From positions 1-5,301 of the forward strand of contig JAITPT010000294.1 in assembly GCA_031289285.1 (NCBI GenBank): 5,301 nucleotides of DNA, in the 5' to 3' direction. Each line of letters begins with the position of its first letter. Within the stretch, counting starts at the first letter, position 1. Made by a program: the position numbers and the translations under genes. Positions 5,204 through 5,301 of this stretch are shown here, in pieces. Origin of the DNA: Puniceicoccales bacterium. GTDB taxonomy: Bacteria > Verrucomicrobiota > Verrucomicrobiia > Opitutales > UBA953. The notes below the pieces were generated by a model. It ran no database searches, had not been told where the DNA came from, and saw only the letters and a list, made by a program, of their open reading frames with translations.

Positions 5204-5232
5204 GTTTTGTGCAAACATGCCGCGCTTGTCAA
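5204..5232 (-). promoter_or_regulatory. Candidate promoter upstream of the nusA hairpin
   Basis: A perfect -35 box TTGACA lies at 5232-5227 on the minus strand. At the standard 17-bp spacing the -10 position is CAAAAC (5209-5204), only 3 of 6 to consensus. Transcription would start near 5197 and pass through the hairpin at 5148-5172 before nusA. The -35 match is strong and the -10 match is poor, so this is a suggestion only. Confidence 0.35.
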
Positions 5233-5240
5233 GCTCGAGG

Positions 5241-5301
5241 AATGGGAGGAATGGAGGAAGCAGGGGGGGAATGGGACTGGAAGGAATGGAGGAAGCGGGG
5301 G
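5241..5301. repeat. Polypurine GGA-rich direct repeats
   Basis: The plus strand is almost pure purine here. The 15-mer aggaatggaggaagc occurs exactly at 5247-5261 and again at 5282-5296, 35 bp apart, each followed by a G run (seven G at 5263-5269, and at least five G to the window edge). The array may continue beyond the window. No gene is visible in it. Confidence 0.7.

Overview
The window carries four genes that I consider real, separated by unusually repeat-rich intergenic DNA. From left to right they are a WG-repeat lipoprotein (minus strand), dapA (plus), an OppC/DppC-type ABC permease (plus), and nusA (minus). It looks like the chromosome of a fairly GC-rich Gram-negative bacterium. None of the four starts has a Shine-Dalgarno sequence. 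The intergenic DNA holds short GC-rich minisatellites and the 'ccacaaaGGRcacaaag' type of dispersed repeat. The DapA variant motif and this repeat style remind me of Verrucomicrobia (Opitutaceae-like). That placement is an inference from style and memory, not a proof.

Left part (1-1716): a two-hairpin REP-like element (8-62) and one solitary arm of a dispersed repeat (143-183) lie downstream of the WG-repeat lipoprotein gene (218-1405, minus). The lipoprotein has a lipobox signal peptide and nine WG-type repeats. Its base composition is visibly lower in GC than the other three genes. The 311-bp divergent region between it and dapA holds an 18-bp minisatellite and a plausible dapA promoter.

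Middle (1717-3526): dapA (dihydrodipicolinate synthase, first committed step of lysine/diaminopimelate synthesis) is followed after 10 bp by one inner-membrane permease subunit of a peptide/nickel-type ABC importer. The two almost certainly share a transcript. The binding protein, the partner permease and the ATPases of the importer are not in the window.

Right part (3527-5301): the convergent oppC-like/nusA gap contains a four-copy 11-bp repeat with a canonical G-quadruplex motif. It also contains a 91-bp near-perfect inverted repeat built from the dispersed element seen at 143-183. nusA (transcription elongation/termination factor) ends in a Pro/Ala-rich tail encoded by an 18-bp tandem repeat, and it is not followed by infB. 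Upstream of nusA are a U-free C/A-rich leader, an intrinsic-terminator-like hairpin pointing toward nusA, and a perfect TTGACA -35 box beyond the hairpin. This layout could be a regulated leader.

I do not see a defence system, CRISPR array, transposase or RNA gene. The items most worth following up are the nusA leader architecture, the paired and solitary dispersed repeat elements, and the low-GC WG-repeat array.
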